A stretch of 64,000 nucleotides of DNA from Streptomyces zinciresistens K42 (GTDB taxonomy: Bacteria > Actinomycetota > Actinomycetes > Streptomycetales > Streptomycetaceae), in NCBI RefSeq assembly GCF_000225525.1, contig NZ_AGBF01000001.1:1-64000 (forward strand), read 5' to 3'. Both the position numbers and the translations under genes were made by a program. Shown piece by piece: positions 8,535 to 15,804 of this stretch (position 1 is the stretch's first letter; the number at the start of each line of letters is the position of its first letter). Under the pieces are notes generated by a model that was not told where the DNA came from, did no database searches, and saw only the letters and a program-made list of their open reading frames with translations.

Positions 8535-9083
8535 ATGTGTGTGGATATTCGTACAGTCTTGCGTAAGCAGGAGGAGGAGCTGCGGCGTTTTCGCCGGAGC
8601 CTTTTCTCCACGGACCCGGCCGACAGCGGCCTGGCCGCCGTGGTGCCCACAACCGTGCTGGAGCAGATGCGGGCGGAGGGAAAGACGGTGCCGCACAGTT
8701 TCGGACCGGTGCGTTCAGTGACTGACCGGCATGCCGTCCTGACCATCGTCGGGGACATCACGGACCAGGCCGTACTCCTGGAGCGGCCGGGCCGGGAGGG
8801 GAGCGTGCTGACGCTGTCGGTCGCAGCGAAGCACAAGCAGCTCGGCACGCGCCAGGCCGTTGACACGGCGGAGGCGCGGGCCTGGGTGGAAGCGATCGTG
8901 GGCCCGAGCTGGCTGCCGCATGTCTACTCTGCCGGCAACTTGAGCACCGTGGGCGGGACCTCAGCTCCGAGGCAGCTGACGACGGCGTACTTCTACCTGT
9001 TCCTGGGCGCGGACGGTGTCCCGCACGCGGAGCCGGAGCATGAGCTTGGCGTGACGCTGTCCCCGCTCACCGGCCTTGGCTGA
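8535..9083 (+). CDS. hypothetical protein
   Basis: A 182-residue protein beginning about 45 bases after the phosphatase and probably co-transcribed. The N-terminus is a charged helix (VLRKQEEELRRFRRS). The middle contains several beta-rich blocks (HAVLTIVGDITDQAVLLERPG). There is no catalytic signature I recognise. A regulatory partner of the phosphatase is possible only from adjacency. Confidence 0.6.
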   Translation: MCVDIRTVLRKQEEELRRFRRSLFSTDPADSGLAAVVPTTVLEQMRAEGKTVPHSFGPVRSVTDRHAVLTIVGDITDQAVLLERPGREGSVLTLSVAAKHKQLGTRQAVDTAEARAWVEAIVGPSWLPHVYSAGNLSTVGGTSAPRQLTTAYFYLFLGADGVPHAEPEHELGVTLSPLTGLG

Positions 9084-9180
9084 TGCGCCACTAAACTAAG
9101 CGGACGCCTGCCCGATTAAGTCCGGAACGCTTACGTGATCGCCGGGATATCCAAGGCTCATGGAATTACCCGATTCCGCC

Positions 9181-9477
9181 TTATTCCTGGTTGCCCACTA
9201 CAGCGTCGTGGGGTTGGCGCTCGTCGTGGTTATCCGGGTGGTCAGGGTGGTCCCGCCACCGTTCGGCCAAATTCATGAGTTCCTGGAGAAGACTTTCGGC
9301 TGTAGCAAGGTCGTTGGCGTTTATGGCCTCGGCGAAGGTCTTTTCCAGATCATGGGCGGCGGTCCAATCGGCTTCGTACTCCTCGCGCCCGGCGGGGTAC
9401 TGCTCGCCACGACGTTCCTCGAGCCGGTCGACCACGAACTGATAGGTACATACGCCGGTCTGCAGGTCAACGCGCAT
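9181..9477 (-). CDS. small acidic helical protein next to a 7-bp repeat tract
   Basis: A 98-residue protein starting at ATG 9477 after GAAGGATG. It is predicted to be almost all helical (LEKTFAEAINANDLATAESLLQELMNLAERW) with a His/Asp-rich tail. The frame is open upstream through the tandem repeat, so a longer protein with an N-terminal repeat region (repeating TDHRPPT) cannot be excluded. I do not recognise it. Confidence 0.5.
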   Translation of the reverse strand: MRVDLQTGVCTYQFVVDRLEERRGEQYPAGREEYEADWTAAHDLEKTFAEAINANDLATAESLLQELMNLAERWRDHPDHPDNHDERQPHDAVVGNQE

Positions 9478-9491
9478 CGGTAGACATCCTT

Positions 9492-9587
9492 CGGTGGTCG
9501 GTGGTCGGTGGTCGGTGGTCGGTGGTCGGTGGTCGGTGGTCGGTGGTCGGTGGTCGGTGGTCGGTGGTCGGTGGTCGGTGGTCGGTC
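9492..9587. repeat. 7-bp tandem repeat (CGGTGGT)n, about 13.7 copies
   Basis: Perfect head-to-tail copies of CGGTGGT, between the start of the 98-aa minus-strand gene and promoter A2. Seven bases is not a multiple of three, so copy-number changes would shift any frame crossing it. On the minus strand it lies in the 5' leader or the N-terminal coding part of that gene. It has no spacers and is not a CRISPR array. Confidence 0.95.
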
Positions 9588-9663
9588 TGTCACCTGAGGG
9601 TCGCGCGGCACGGGCACGTCGAGCTGCACGATATGCCGCTGAGGGATCACCACCGACTCTGTA

Positions 9664-9692
9664 TTGCTTAATTGGATTTATTCCTGTAATAT
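9664..9692 (+). promoter_or_regulatory. family A promoter, copy 2
   Basis: TTGCTT (9664), 17-bp spacer starting AATTGGATTTA, TAATAT (9687-9692), the best -10 of the set. It drives the gene at 9823 after a ~125-nt leader that contains no other supported gene. Confidence 0.85.
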
Positions 9693-9822
9693 CGAGGGTG
9701 AACCTCGGGTGAGACAGAGCCGCCGAGGGCCCGCTGCGGCCCACTGGCGCCTGCCCCGCAGCTCCCACCACTTGCCCCGGCGGCCGCTCTGCCGAGCCGC
9801 AGGCCGCCCCACAGGAGCCCTC

Positions 9823-10929
9823 GTGACCAAGACGACGCCCTTCGCCCCGATCCCCGCCGCACCTCCCACCGTCACCGGACTCGCCCGCCACGCCGAGCGA
9901 ATGCGTGCACGGCTTGCCGACTTCTGGGGCAAGCCCGTCCGCGGCGTGCCGCTCGGCATGGACCTTTTCCAGGCCATGTACATCACCATGACCGGCGAGG
10001 ACCCGACCGACGACGCTCTCAGCGCCTATCTCGCCCAGTGCGCCAACTTCGCCGCCGCCTACCGCACCAGCGATGTATGGGTCGCCCCTCACAGCATGGC
10101 CGCGCGCATCGCCGAGCACCCCTTCGTGAACAACGACAGCGTCGTCGCCGGGAACCTCGAAGACGCCGCCCCCGCCCGCGACGGGCTCGTCTACTTCCCC
10201 ACCCCGATCAGCCTCGACGACCTACACCCGCTCTACGGCATGGCCTGGCACATGGAAGGCACCGGCGATGAGCTCGTCCTCGACGTCGAGACCATCACCG
10301 CCACCCGCCTGATCCCCACCCGCCTTCCGCCCCGGCTCGCCGCCTCCGCCGAACTGCCCCGTGGCCCGTACTGCCCCAACGGCGTGATCACCCTCCACGA
10401 GGGGATGCTCGGCGGCTACAGCAACTACCGCCTCTTCGGAGCGCCGGACCCGGCCAGCAGTCTCGCGATCCTCCTCGCCTTCTGGGATCTGCGCCGTCCC
10501 GCCGACGCGCCGGACACCCTCACCACCCCCGACGAGGACGTCGTGAGCGTCCCCCAGAACGACAGCACCGGCGCCAAGCCAACCAGCCGCAGCCGCAAGA
10601 ACAAGCGCAGCAACCGGACCGTCCGCAAGCGCCGCATCCGCATCATCCGCGAACCCGTCCATGCGCAGGCCCCCAGCGACCCGGCCCGAGCGGCCACCGA
10701 TGACTCCGGCCCCAAGTGGAAAGACGACACGCTCCGCTGGGAAGTCAGCGCGAGGTACCAGAACCGCTGCCCCAACCCCCGCCAGCACCGCGCCATCATC
10801 GAGGCCGGCGGCGAGTGCAAGCCCATCCGCGTTCCCGTCCAGGCGCACGTCAACGGCCCCAGGGGCCGCGACGTCGACCCCCGCCGAGCAGTGCGAATCG
10901 TCCCCCACCGATCCGGCACTCGCTCGTAA
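9823..10929 (+). CDS. hypothetical protein with a basic, disordered middle
   Basis: A 368-residue protein starting at GTG 9823, eight bases after AGGAG; the frame is open further upstream, but that part overlaps the promoter. Residues 1-230 appear folded (HAERMRARLADFWGKPVRG, then GLVYFPTPISLDDL and a PNGVITLHEGMLGGY stretch). Residues ~245-290 are Arg/Lys-rich and likely nucleic-acid binding or flexible. The tail contains CPNPRQHRAIIEAGGEC. The first half may be an effector or structural module, but I cannot assign a family. It is the sole gene of this A-driven unit. Confidence 0.65.
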   Translation: MTKTTPFAPIPAAPPTVTGLARHAERMRARLADFWGKPVRGVPLGMDLFQAMYITMTGEDPTDDALSAYLAQCANFAAAYRTSDVWVAPHSMAARIAEHPFVNNDSVVAGNLEDAAPARDGLVYFPTPISLDDLHPLYGMAWHMEGTGDELVLDVETITATRLIPTRLPPRLAASAELPRGPYCPNGVITLHEGMLGGYSNYRLFGAPDPASSLAILLAFWDLRRPADAPDTLTTPDEDVVSVPQNDSTGAKPTSRSRKNKRSNRTVRKRRIRIIREPVHAQAPSDPARAATDDSGPKWKDDTLRWEVSARYQNRCPNPRQHRAIIEAGGECKPIRVPVQAHVNGPRGRDVDPRRAVRIVPHRSGTRS

Positions 10930-11007
10930 CAGCCGCCCCGCCCCGGCCCGCCGCCGACCGCCGCGCGCGGGCCGAGCCGCCATCCCGCAGCATCACACCC
11001 AATGATA

Positions 11008-11036
11008 TTGCTTAAATGGATTTATTGATGTAGGGT
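11008..11036 (+). promoter_or_regulatory. family A promoter, copy 3
   Basis: TTGCTT (11008), spacer starting AAATGGATTTA (one change from consensus), TAGGGT (11031-11036). It has the shortest leader of the set, about 35 bases to the gene at 11071. Confidence 0.82.
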
Positions 11037-11070
11037 CGAGGTATCTACGGTGACCTTGATCCACGGAGGC

Positions 11071-11430
11071 ATGATGCTCGTCCAGCAGTACGTATTCCTG
11101 GACATCGACGCCGTACAGGCCCTGACACCTGCTCAGGTAGAGACCTACCTCGCGAGCAAGGGCTGGACGAAGGCAGAGACGGAGCCGCCCGGCGGACAGA
11201 TATGGACACGTCCCGACCACGAGCCCCTCCCTCCGCATCTCACGGCCCTCCCGGAGTACAAGCCCCACCTCGTGTGGCCGGGGTACGTGAAGTCCCTCAC
11301 CAGCACCCGCTTCCGCGACTACGCCGCCCGCATCTGCGAACTGCTCCTGGCACTCGCCTTGTTCGAGCACCGGCTCGTCGCGGATGTGCTCGCCGATGTC
11401 CGCGCCCTTCCCGCTACCGAAATCCCGTGA
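11071..11430 (+). CDS. hypothetical protein
   Basis: A 119-residue protein. GGAGG at ~11065 precedes an ATGATG pair; 11071 or 11074 is the start. It opens with a hydrophobic strand (QQYVFLDIDAVQAL) and later has a helical region (LTSTRFRDYAARICELLLALALFEHRLVADVL). It is followed after 19 bases by a zinc-ribbon protein gene with its own AGGAGG site. Function unknown. Confidence 0.65.
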   Translation: MMLVQQYVFLDIDAVQALTPAQVETYLASKGWTKAETEPPGGQIWTRPDHEPLPPHLTALPEYKPHLVWPGYVKSLTSTRFRDYAARICELLLALALFEHRLVADVLADVRALPATEIP

Positions 11431-11449
11431 CTCCAGGAGGAGCTTCCCC

Positions 11450-11713
11450 ATGACCCCCGACGAACTGACCGTGACCGGCCCGTGCTGGTCCTGTGCCGCC
11501 CTCACGACCATGTGCGCCCGGTGCGCCACCGCAGTGGAGATCGATCCTGCAACCGGGCAGCCGACTCTTGGCCGCACACCGACCTCGGTCCCGCGGCTTG
11601 TCTGCTCAGACTGCGTGACCGCCGCCAACAACCGCGCCCGCGAGCACGGGGGTCCGACCGTCGCGACCGAGCCCGAGCGCCACGCAAGCCACCGACAACA
11701 CCTCTACATCTGA
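11450..11713 (+). CDS. small Cys-rich zinc-binding protein
   Basis: An 87-residue protein with a strong AGGAGGAG site before ATG 11450. Three Cys pairs (CWSC, CARC, CSDC) are spaced as in a zinc ribbon or treble clef. The tail is charged and probably flexible. Such proteins bind nucleic acid or act as assembly factors. It is the second gene of the A3 unit. Confidence 0.65.
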   Translation: MTPDELTVTGPCWSCAALTTMCARCATAVEIDPATGQPTLGRTPTSVPRLVCSDCVTAANNRAREHGGPTVATEPERHASHRQHLYI

Positions 11714-11937
11714 CGGACCGGCGCCGCGGAACCCGGAAGACGGGGCCTGAAGCGCGCCGTCGGCCGCCGAGCACGCTCACCCGGTCGAGGCCTGGCGCGT
11801 CACAGCCGATTGTGGAGACGCCCGAGGAAGCGGCGCGGCGTCAAGCCGCGACGCGGGAGGCGTAGCGCCGCCTCCCGGTCAGCGGGGTCGGAGCGACCCG
11901 GGCGTATTCATCAGGAGCGCCGGGGGGGGCTGGAACG

Positions 11938-12438
11938 TCATGCCGGCTCGGGGACCCGGTGCCGCAGGAAGACGCAGGACTGCAGGCTTGCCAGGGCCGG
12001 GTGCGCCAGGACGTTCTCCAGCTCTCCGCTCCGGCCGGTCAGTACCCACGCGAACTTCCCGGGCACCAGGTGCGCCCACATGCCGTACAGCATCTCCAAC
12101 GCGACGGTGCGCAGTTCGTGGGCGCCGAGCACCACGACCAGGCGTGGGGTACGCGTGAGTTCGGCAACGATCAGGCTCTCGGCATCCGCCAGGCTACGTG
12201 GCCGCGGGCCATGGGCACTGTCCAGGTGCAGCGCGGTGTACAGGGCATCCACCGCCGCAGCGCGGTCCCGCGGAGCCTTGGCATCGATCCACGCGACTTC
12301 CGGCGCCTCTTCGGACAGCTGTACCACCGCCCGAGTGACGGCCCCGGTGTACTGGAGTGCTTCCGGCCCTTCCACGCACATGATCGCCCTCATGGTGACG
12401 ATCTCCTCCAGGTCTTCGTGCAGCTCCGTGTCGAGCAC
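11938..12438 (-). CDS. P-loop-ATPase-like remnant lacking Walker A
   Basis: A 166-residue protein starting at GTG 12438 after AGGGAGG. The N-terminus reads MCVEGPEALQYTGAV, where AAA/TniB-type ATPases carry a GPPGxGKT loop. The rest keeps the ATPase pattern: a Walker B-like LVVVLGAHELRT and a sensor-like FAWVLTGRSGEL. It therefore looks like a degenerate nucleotide-binding protein that has lost the P-loop, or a catalytically dead paralogue. The good ribosome site argues that it is still translated. Confidence 0.5.
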   Translation of the reverse strand: MLDTELHEDLEEIVTMRAIMCVEGPEALQYTGAVTRAVVQLSEEAPEVAWIDAKAPRDRAAAVDALYTALHLDSAHGPRPRSLADAESLIVAELTRTPRLVVVLGAHELRTVALEMLYGMWAHLVPGKFAWVLTGRSGELENVLAHPALASLQSCVFLRHRVPEPA

Positions 12439-12654
12439 CGCGGGCCTCCCTGCCTGACGTCGTTTTACGGACGAGCCTGCACGTCGAAACAGGCCGGCGA
12501 GGGGTGAACGGTCAATGACCACTCGCACGAGGTGACCAGCACTTAGACTCCCAGTCCCGCGGGCAGCGCCGAACTGGGATGCAGCTGCGTGCCCGACTCG
12601 CACGCCCGACGCTCTCCGACCATGTCGAGGAGCGCCAAAGCGCTGATCACCGGA

Positions 12655-13464
12655 TCAGGTATCTTCGAGCCCATCGCTCGTCAGCCAGGCGATCCACGCG
12701 CCGTCAGGGGCTCGGCCCAGGTGAAGGTCCGGCAGGTGACCGGCGGTGCGGGCACAGATACGGCCGTAGGCACCATGCCGATCAGGGCAGAGTTGGGCCA
12801 GGTCGCCGTCAGACAGTGCTGTCAGGTTGTCCGGAAGCTCTTGGCCCATCGCGGTCGCGCGAGCCTGTGCTCCGCGGCGCCTCTCGGCGGTGTCCACGCG
12901 CTCGGCGATCAGGCGGGCCCAGCGCAGATCGGTGTCCTCTTGGTCTACGGCGGGGGTGTAGAGGCACTGAGGCTGCCCGTGCTCCTCGAACTCGTCGACG
13001 AGCGTCATCCCGATCGACTCCAGCAAGCGGCGCGACCCTGCGTTCGCCGTCTGGGTGACCGCGACCATGGGGCCGCCCTTGGGTACGGTCTCTGTCCACC
13101 AGCTGACGGCCGCGGCCACCGCTTCCCGTCCCAGCCCTTTGCCCCAGGCAGAGGGGAGCAGCTGGTAGGAGATCTCGGCGGCGCCTTCGCACCGGTGGTC
13201 GGGGCCGATGGTCACCAGGCCGACCGGCTGGTCGTCGGCTGCCCGGACGACGGTCCAGGCGCCTGCTGTCGTCGGGTACGTGGTCTGCCGCGCGGCGACG
13301 CGCTCCTCCGAGGCCGGGCCGCCGAGGTGGGCGCGGACTGTGGCATCGGTCAGCAACTGGCGTACGAGGGGAGCGTCATCTGTGGTGACCGGCCGCAAGT
13401 GGAGACGGTCGGTACGCAGCTCGGCCGGCCACACGAGCCTCAGGGCGTCGTCGACGGAAGTCAT
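12655..13464 (-). CDS. GNAT acetyltransferase with a C-terminal extension
   Basis: A 269-residue protein. Residues 1-165 are a RimJ/RimL-type GNAT domain: RTDRLHLRPVTTDDAPLV, then the acetyl-CoA loop ISYQLLPSAWGKGLGREAV and TQTANAGSRRLLESIGM. Residues 170-269 are an added region (LPDNLTALSDGDLAQLCPDRHGAYGRICARTAGHLPDLHLG) unlike a GNAT, perhaps a small substrate-recognition domain. It could acetylate a protein N-terminus, an antibiotic or a tRNA-linked amino acid. It is transcribed toward the neighbouring minus-strand ATPase-like gene. Confidence 0.8.
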   Translation of the reverse strand: MTSVDDALRLVWPAELRTDRLHLRPVTTDDAPLVRQLLTDATVRAHLGGPASEERVAARQTTYPTTAGAWTVVRAADDQPVGLVTIGPDHRCEGAAEISYQLLPSAWGKGLGREAVAAAVSWWTETVPKGGPMVAVTQTANAGSRRLLESIGMTLVDEFEEHGQPQCLYTPAVDQEDTDLRWARLIAERVDTAERRRGAQARATAMGQELPDNLTALSDGDLAQLCPDRHGAYGRICARTAGHLPDLHLGRAPDGAWIAWLTSDGLEDT

Positions 13465-13557
13465 GGCGTCAGCCTGCCAGGTGGCGGCCCGTCGCTGGGC
13501 CGTGCGGCGGAGGAACAGGTCCCGCTGGCCGCGTGACCACGAGCAGGGACATCAGTA

Positions 13558-13586
13558 TTGTCTAATTGGATTTACTTCGATAGTCT
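13558..13586 (+). promoter_or_regulatory. family A promoter, copy 4
   Basis: TTGTCT (13558), spacer starting AATTGGATTTA, TAGTCT (13581-13586). It has a ~110-nt leader before the gene at 13696. Confidence 0.82.
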
Positions 13587-13695
13587 CTAGATGTTCGGGC
13601 AGCGGGCTCCGCTCGCGCCCACTCGCGACGCTTCATCGAAGAGCGCACCTTCGGCGACAACGCCGACACCGAGAAGTGCGAAACGGAGTAATTCA

Positions 13696-14307
13696 GTGAA
13701 CGGTTCCTGGCGCAGTGTGCCCATGCCGCAGCACGTCGCCCAGCTGCCCCGCAACACTGCGGGACGTCCAGTCCCCGGCAACATCTCCTGGTACGAGGCG
13801 GATGACGACGGTTCGATCCTCGTAACGTCGAACGACGAACTGGGAGGTCACATCACCTGCCCATGCACGCCGGGGCGCGGAAATCCCGCTTTCGGCGAGC
13901 AATGCCCGGTTCGGCAGCGCGAGTTCATGGTCCAGCGACTGTGCGGTCTGTGCACAAAGGGTATCGCCACCATGGAACAGCTGGCGTTCGTCGGCGAGAC
14001 GGACGCCGGGTACTACCTGGAGCCGCCGCTCCATCAGGACTGTGCGGCGTATGCACTGCAGGTGTGCCCGCGGCTTCACGCCGCCGGCGACCGCATCGAA
14101 GTCGCCCTTGCCCAGACGTACACGCTGATGGAGGACCGGATCGTAGGCATGACGGCCGGGGGCGAGTTGCGGCGCGCGAGGTTCGCCTTCGGCGATCCGG
14201 TGGCTCGGCACCTGGCGGTCCTCGAGTTCTACCTCGCCGTCCCGGTTGCACCCACCCGGCAGACCGGGCCGGAATGGGTGGCGAACCGAACCCAGAGTGT
14301 TGCATAA
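13696..14307 (+). CDS. hypothetical Cys-rich protein
   Basis: A 203-residue protein. The GTG at 13696 follows ACGGAG; the frame extends upstream into the leader. It carries several Cys in short blocks (CPCTPGRG, EQCPVRQ, CGLCTKG, HQDC, QVCPRL), consistent with a structural zinc site. The stop at 14307 lies inside copy 5 of the family A promoter (14300-14328). I do not recognise the family. Confidence 0.65.
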   Translation: MNGSWRSVPMPQHVAQLPRNTAGRPVPGNISWYEADDDGSILVTSNDELGGHITCPCTPGRGNPAFGEQCPVRQREFMVQRLCGLCTKGIATMEQLAFVGETDAGYYLEPPLHQDCAAYALQVCPRLHAAGDRIEVALAQTYTLMEDRIVGMTAGGELRRARFAFGDPVARHLAVLEFYLAVPVAPTRQTGPEWVANRTQSVA

Positions 14308-14328
14308 TTGGATTTATTCATGTAGCGT
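14300..14328 (+). promoter_or_regulatory. family A promoter, copy 5
   Basis: TTGCAT (14300), spacer starting AATTGGATTTA, TAGCGT (14323-14328). It overlaps the last codons of the preceding gene. It serves the acetyltransferase/LigA block. Confidence 0.85.
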
Positions 14329-14456
14329 GTGGGCATGCCTGAGAGCTGATCGCTCTCCTTCACACGCCGGCCTCCTCACAGGCCGTTTCCCGGACGCCCA
14401 CGTGGGTCCGGCACCGATGATTCACCCGGCGGTCTCCCGCCTTCTGGACGGAACCC

Positions 14457-15113
14457 ATGCAGCACGACGCTTCTCCTGAACCCACACCCCCTGTACGTAT
14501 CGGACGCGCCCGCTTCCGCGACCTGGACGCGGTCTGCGATCTGCTGTCGCTGGTCAGCCCTGGCGAGCCGGTCCCGCGCACAGTCCCGGTGGCCCTCTCC
14601 TTGCAGCCGGGACGGCTCACGCACGGAGACTGCCTGTGCCTGACGGCTCGACTCGGCGACCGCATCGTCGGCGTGCTGATGGCCAGCCCGCCTCACTGGA
14701 CCGAGACCCACCCCCTACGCATCGAACTGGTACGCAGCGTCCTGTACATCGGGGGTGTTGCGGTCGCGCCCGACGTCCGGGGACAGGGCATCGCCAGCGA
14801 ACTGCTGCGCGCGGCCGAGCATCACAGCCGCCTCGCGGGGCTTCGCCTGCTCGTGCTGGAGCACCCGCCCGGGCTCGCCGGCTTCTACACCCGGCACGGC
14901 TACACGGCGGGGCAGGAACGGCTGCTCGTCGCACTGCCCAACGGCATGCAGGTGCGCAAGATGCCCGGGCACCAGAGTGCTGTGAAGCCCCTCGTCCCCG
15001 GGGTCGGGCTCACTGAAGTGCCGGGGGCTCCGGCAAGGGTCGTCACCGGTCTGCTTCCCGGGTGTGCGGTGCCGCCGTCCGCCCGCTACCGCCACGGCCG
15101 CCTTGTCCTTTGA
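14457..15113 (+). CDS. GNAT acetyltransferase, plasmid paralogue 1
   Basis: A 218-residue protein, ATG 14457 after GGACGGAAC. The acetyl-CoA site is VRSVLYIGGVAVAPDVRGQGIASELLRAAEHH, with FYTRHGYTA at the usual GNAT C-terminal position. It is similar in plan to the protein at 38945: a first-gene position behind a family A promoter, 'LLDLV/LVRS ... GVAVAP.(V/Y)RG(Q/R)GI', and a ~70-residue extension. The two are likely paralogues. Its position just after a regulated promoter suggests a role early in the element's programme; the substrate is unknown. Confidence 0.8.
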   Translation: MQHDASPEPTPPVRIGRARFRDLDAVCDLLSLVSPGEPVPRTVPVALSLQPGRLTHGDCLCLTARLGDRIVGVLMASPPHWTETHPLRIELVRSVLYIGGVAVAPDVRGQGIASELLRAAEHHSRLAGLRLLVLEHPPGLAGFYTRHGYTAGQERLLVALPNGMQVRKMPGHQSAVKPLVPGVGLTEVPGAPARVVTGLLPGCAVPPSARYRHGRLVL

Positions 15114-15192
15114 TCCGCCCGGCCCCGGCCGCTCACCACGCCGCCTCCCGCCTCCCGCAGTCAGGCCCGTCGACTCCCGGAAGGACGCTTCC

Positions 15193-15693
15193 TTGATCAC
15201 AACGCCCTCCCAGCACGCCGCGCTGATCGCCAGTGCGCTCGCGGACGTCATCCGCAGCGGTGCCAGGCAGCACCCCGACCGCGGGGCTCTGGAGCGCATC
15301 GCGGAACTGCTCGACACGGTGGTCATCGCCTTCGTCGACGCTGAGCCGGACGCGGACGCCGTCGCGGCTCCAGCGGACGCAGTCCTCGCGCTCCAGGACG
15401 CGGAGATCCTTGCCTCCCGGTCTCCGGGGGCCGGCCTGCCCCTGGGATTTACCGCGGCCGTCCTTGCGCCCGTCACGGGCCAAGCTCCCGAGTTGCCTGT
15501 CCCTGTCGGCGCGGCCTCCCCACAGCTCGCTGAACAGGATGCCCGGCTGCGGGCGCGGCTGGCGCTCGTTGAGGAGTGGCTGCTCGACACGCAGCACCCC
15601 GACATGGTGCCCGCGTACGCCTCCATGTCCCTCACCCTGCGCACCAAGCTGGCGCACATCGCCGCGGCCGTCGCCGTCGGCAGCCGGGCCTGA
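15193..15693 (+). CDS. hypothetical protein, Ala/Leu-rich
   Basis: A 166-residue protein starting at TTG 15193 after GGAAGGACG. It is almost entirely helical with many Ala/Leu/Asp residues (IAELLDTVVIAFVDAEPDADAVAAPADAVLAL). No motif is recognised. It lies between the acetyltransferase and the ligase genes, with an inverted repeat at 15720-15743 just after its stop. Confidence 0.55.
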   Translation: MITTPSQHAALIASALADVIRSGARQHPDRGALERIAELLDTVVIAFVDAEPDADAVAAPADAVLALQDAEILASRSPGAGLPLGFTAAVLAPVTGQAPELPVPVGAASPQLAEQDARLRARLALVEEWLLDTQHPDMVPAYASMSLTLRTKLAHIAAAVAVGSRA

Positions 15694-15719
15694 CACCTCG
15701 GCTCTGCGCCCTCCTTACT

Positions 15720-15743
15720 ACGGCCCGCCGCCCGGCGGGCCGT
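15720..15743. terminator. hairpin, 11-bp perfect stem
   Basis: ACGGCCCGCCG / CGGCGGGCCGT with a 2-nt loop, in the gap between the 166-aa gene and ligA. There is no U-tract, as usual in streptomycetes. It may end or attenuate the upstream transcript. Confidence 0.6.
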
Positions 15744-15804
15744 CCCGCGGCGGCACGTTGATGCGCCGCCACATCACCACATCTCATATGAATCGGGATT
15801 CTTC

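Noticed and set aside
9492..9587. Repeat array as a CRISPR
   Set aside because: Units of 7 bp are contiguous with no spacers and no cas gene is nearby.
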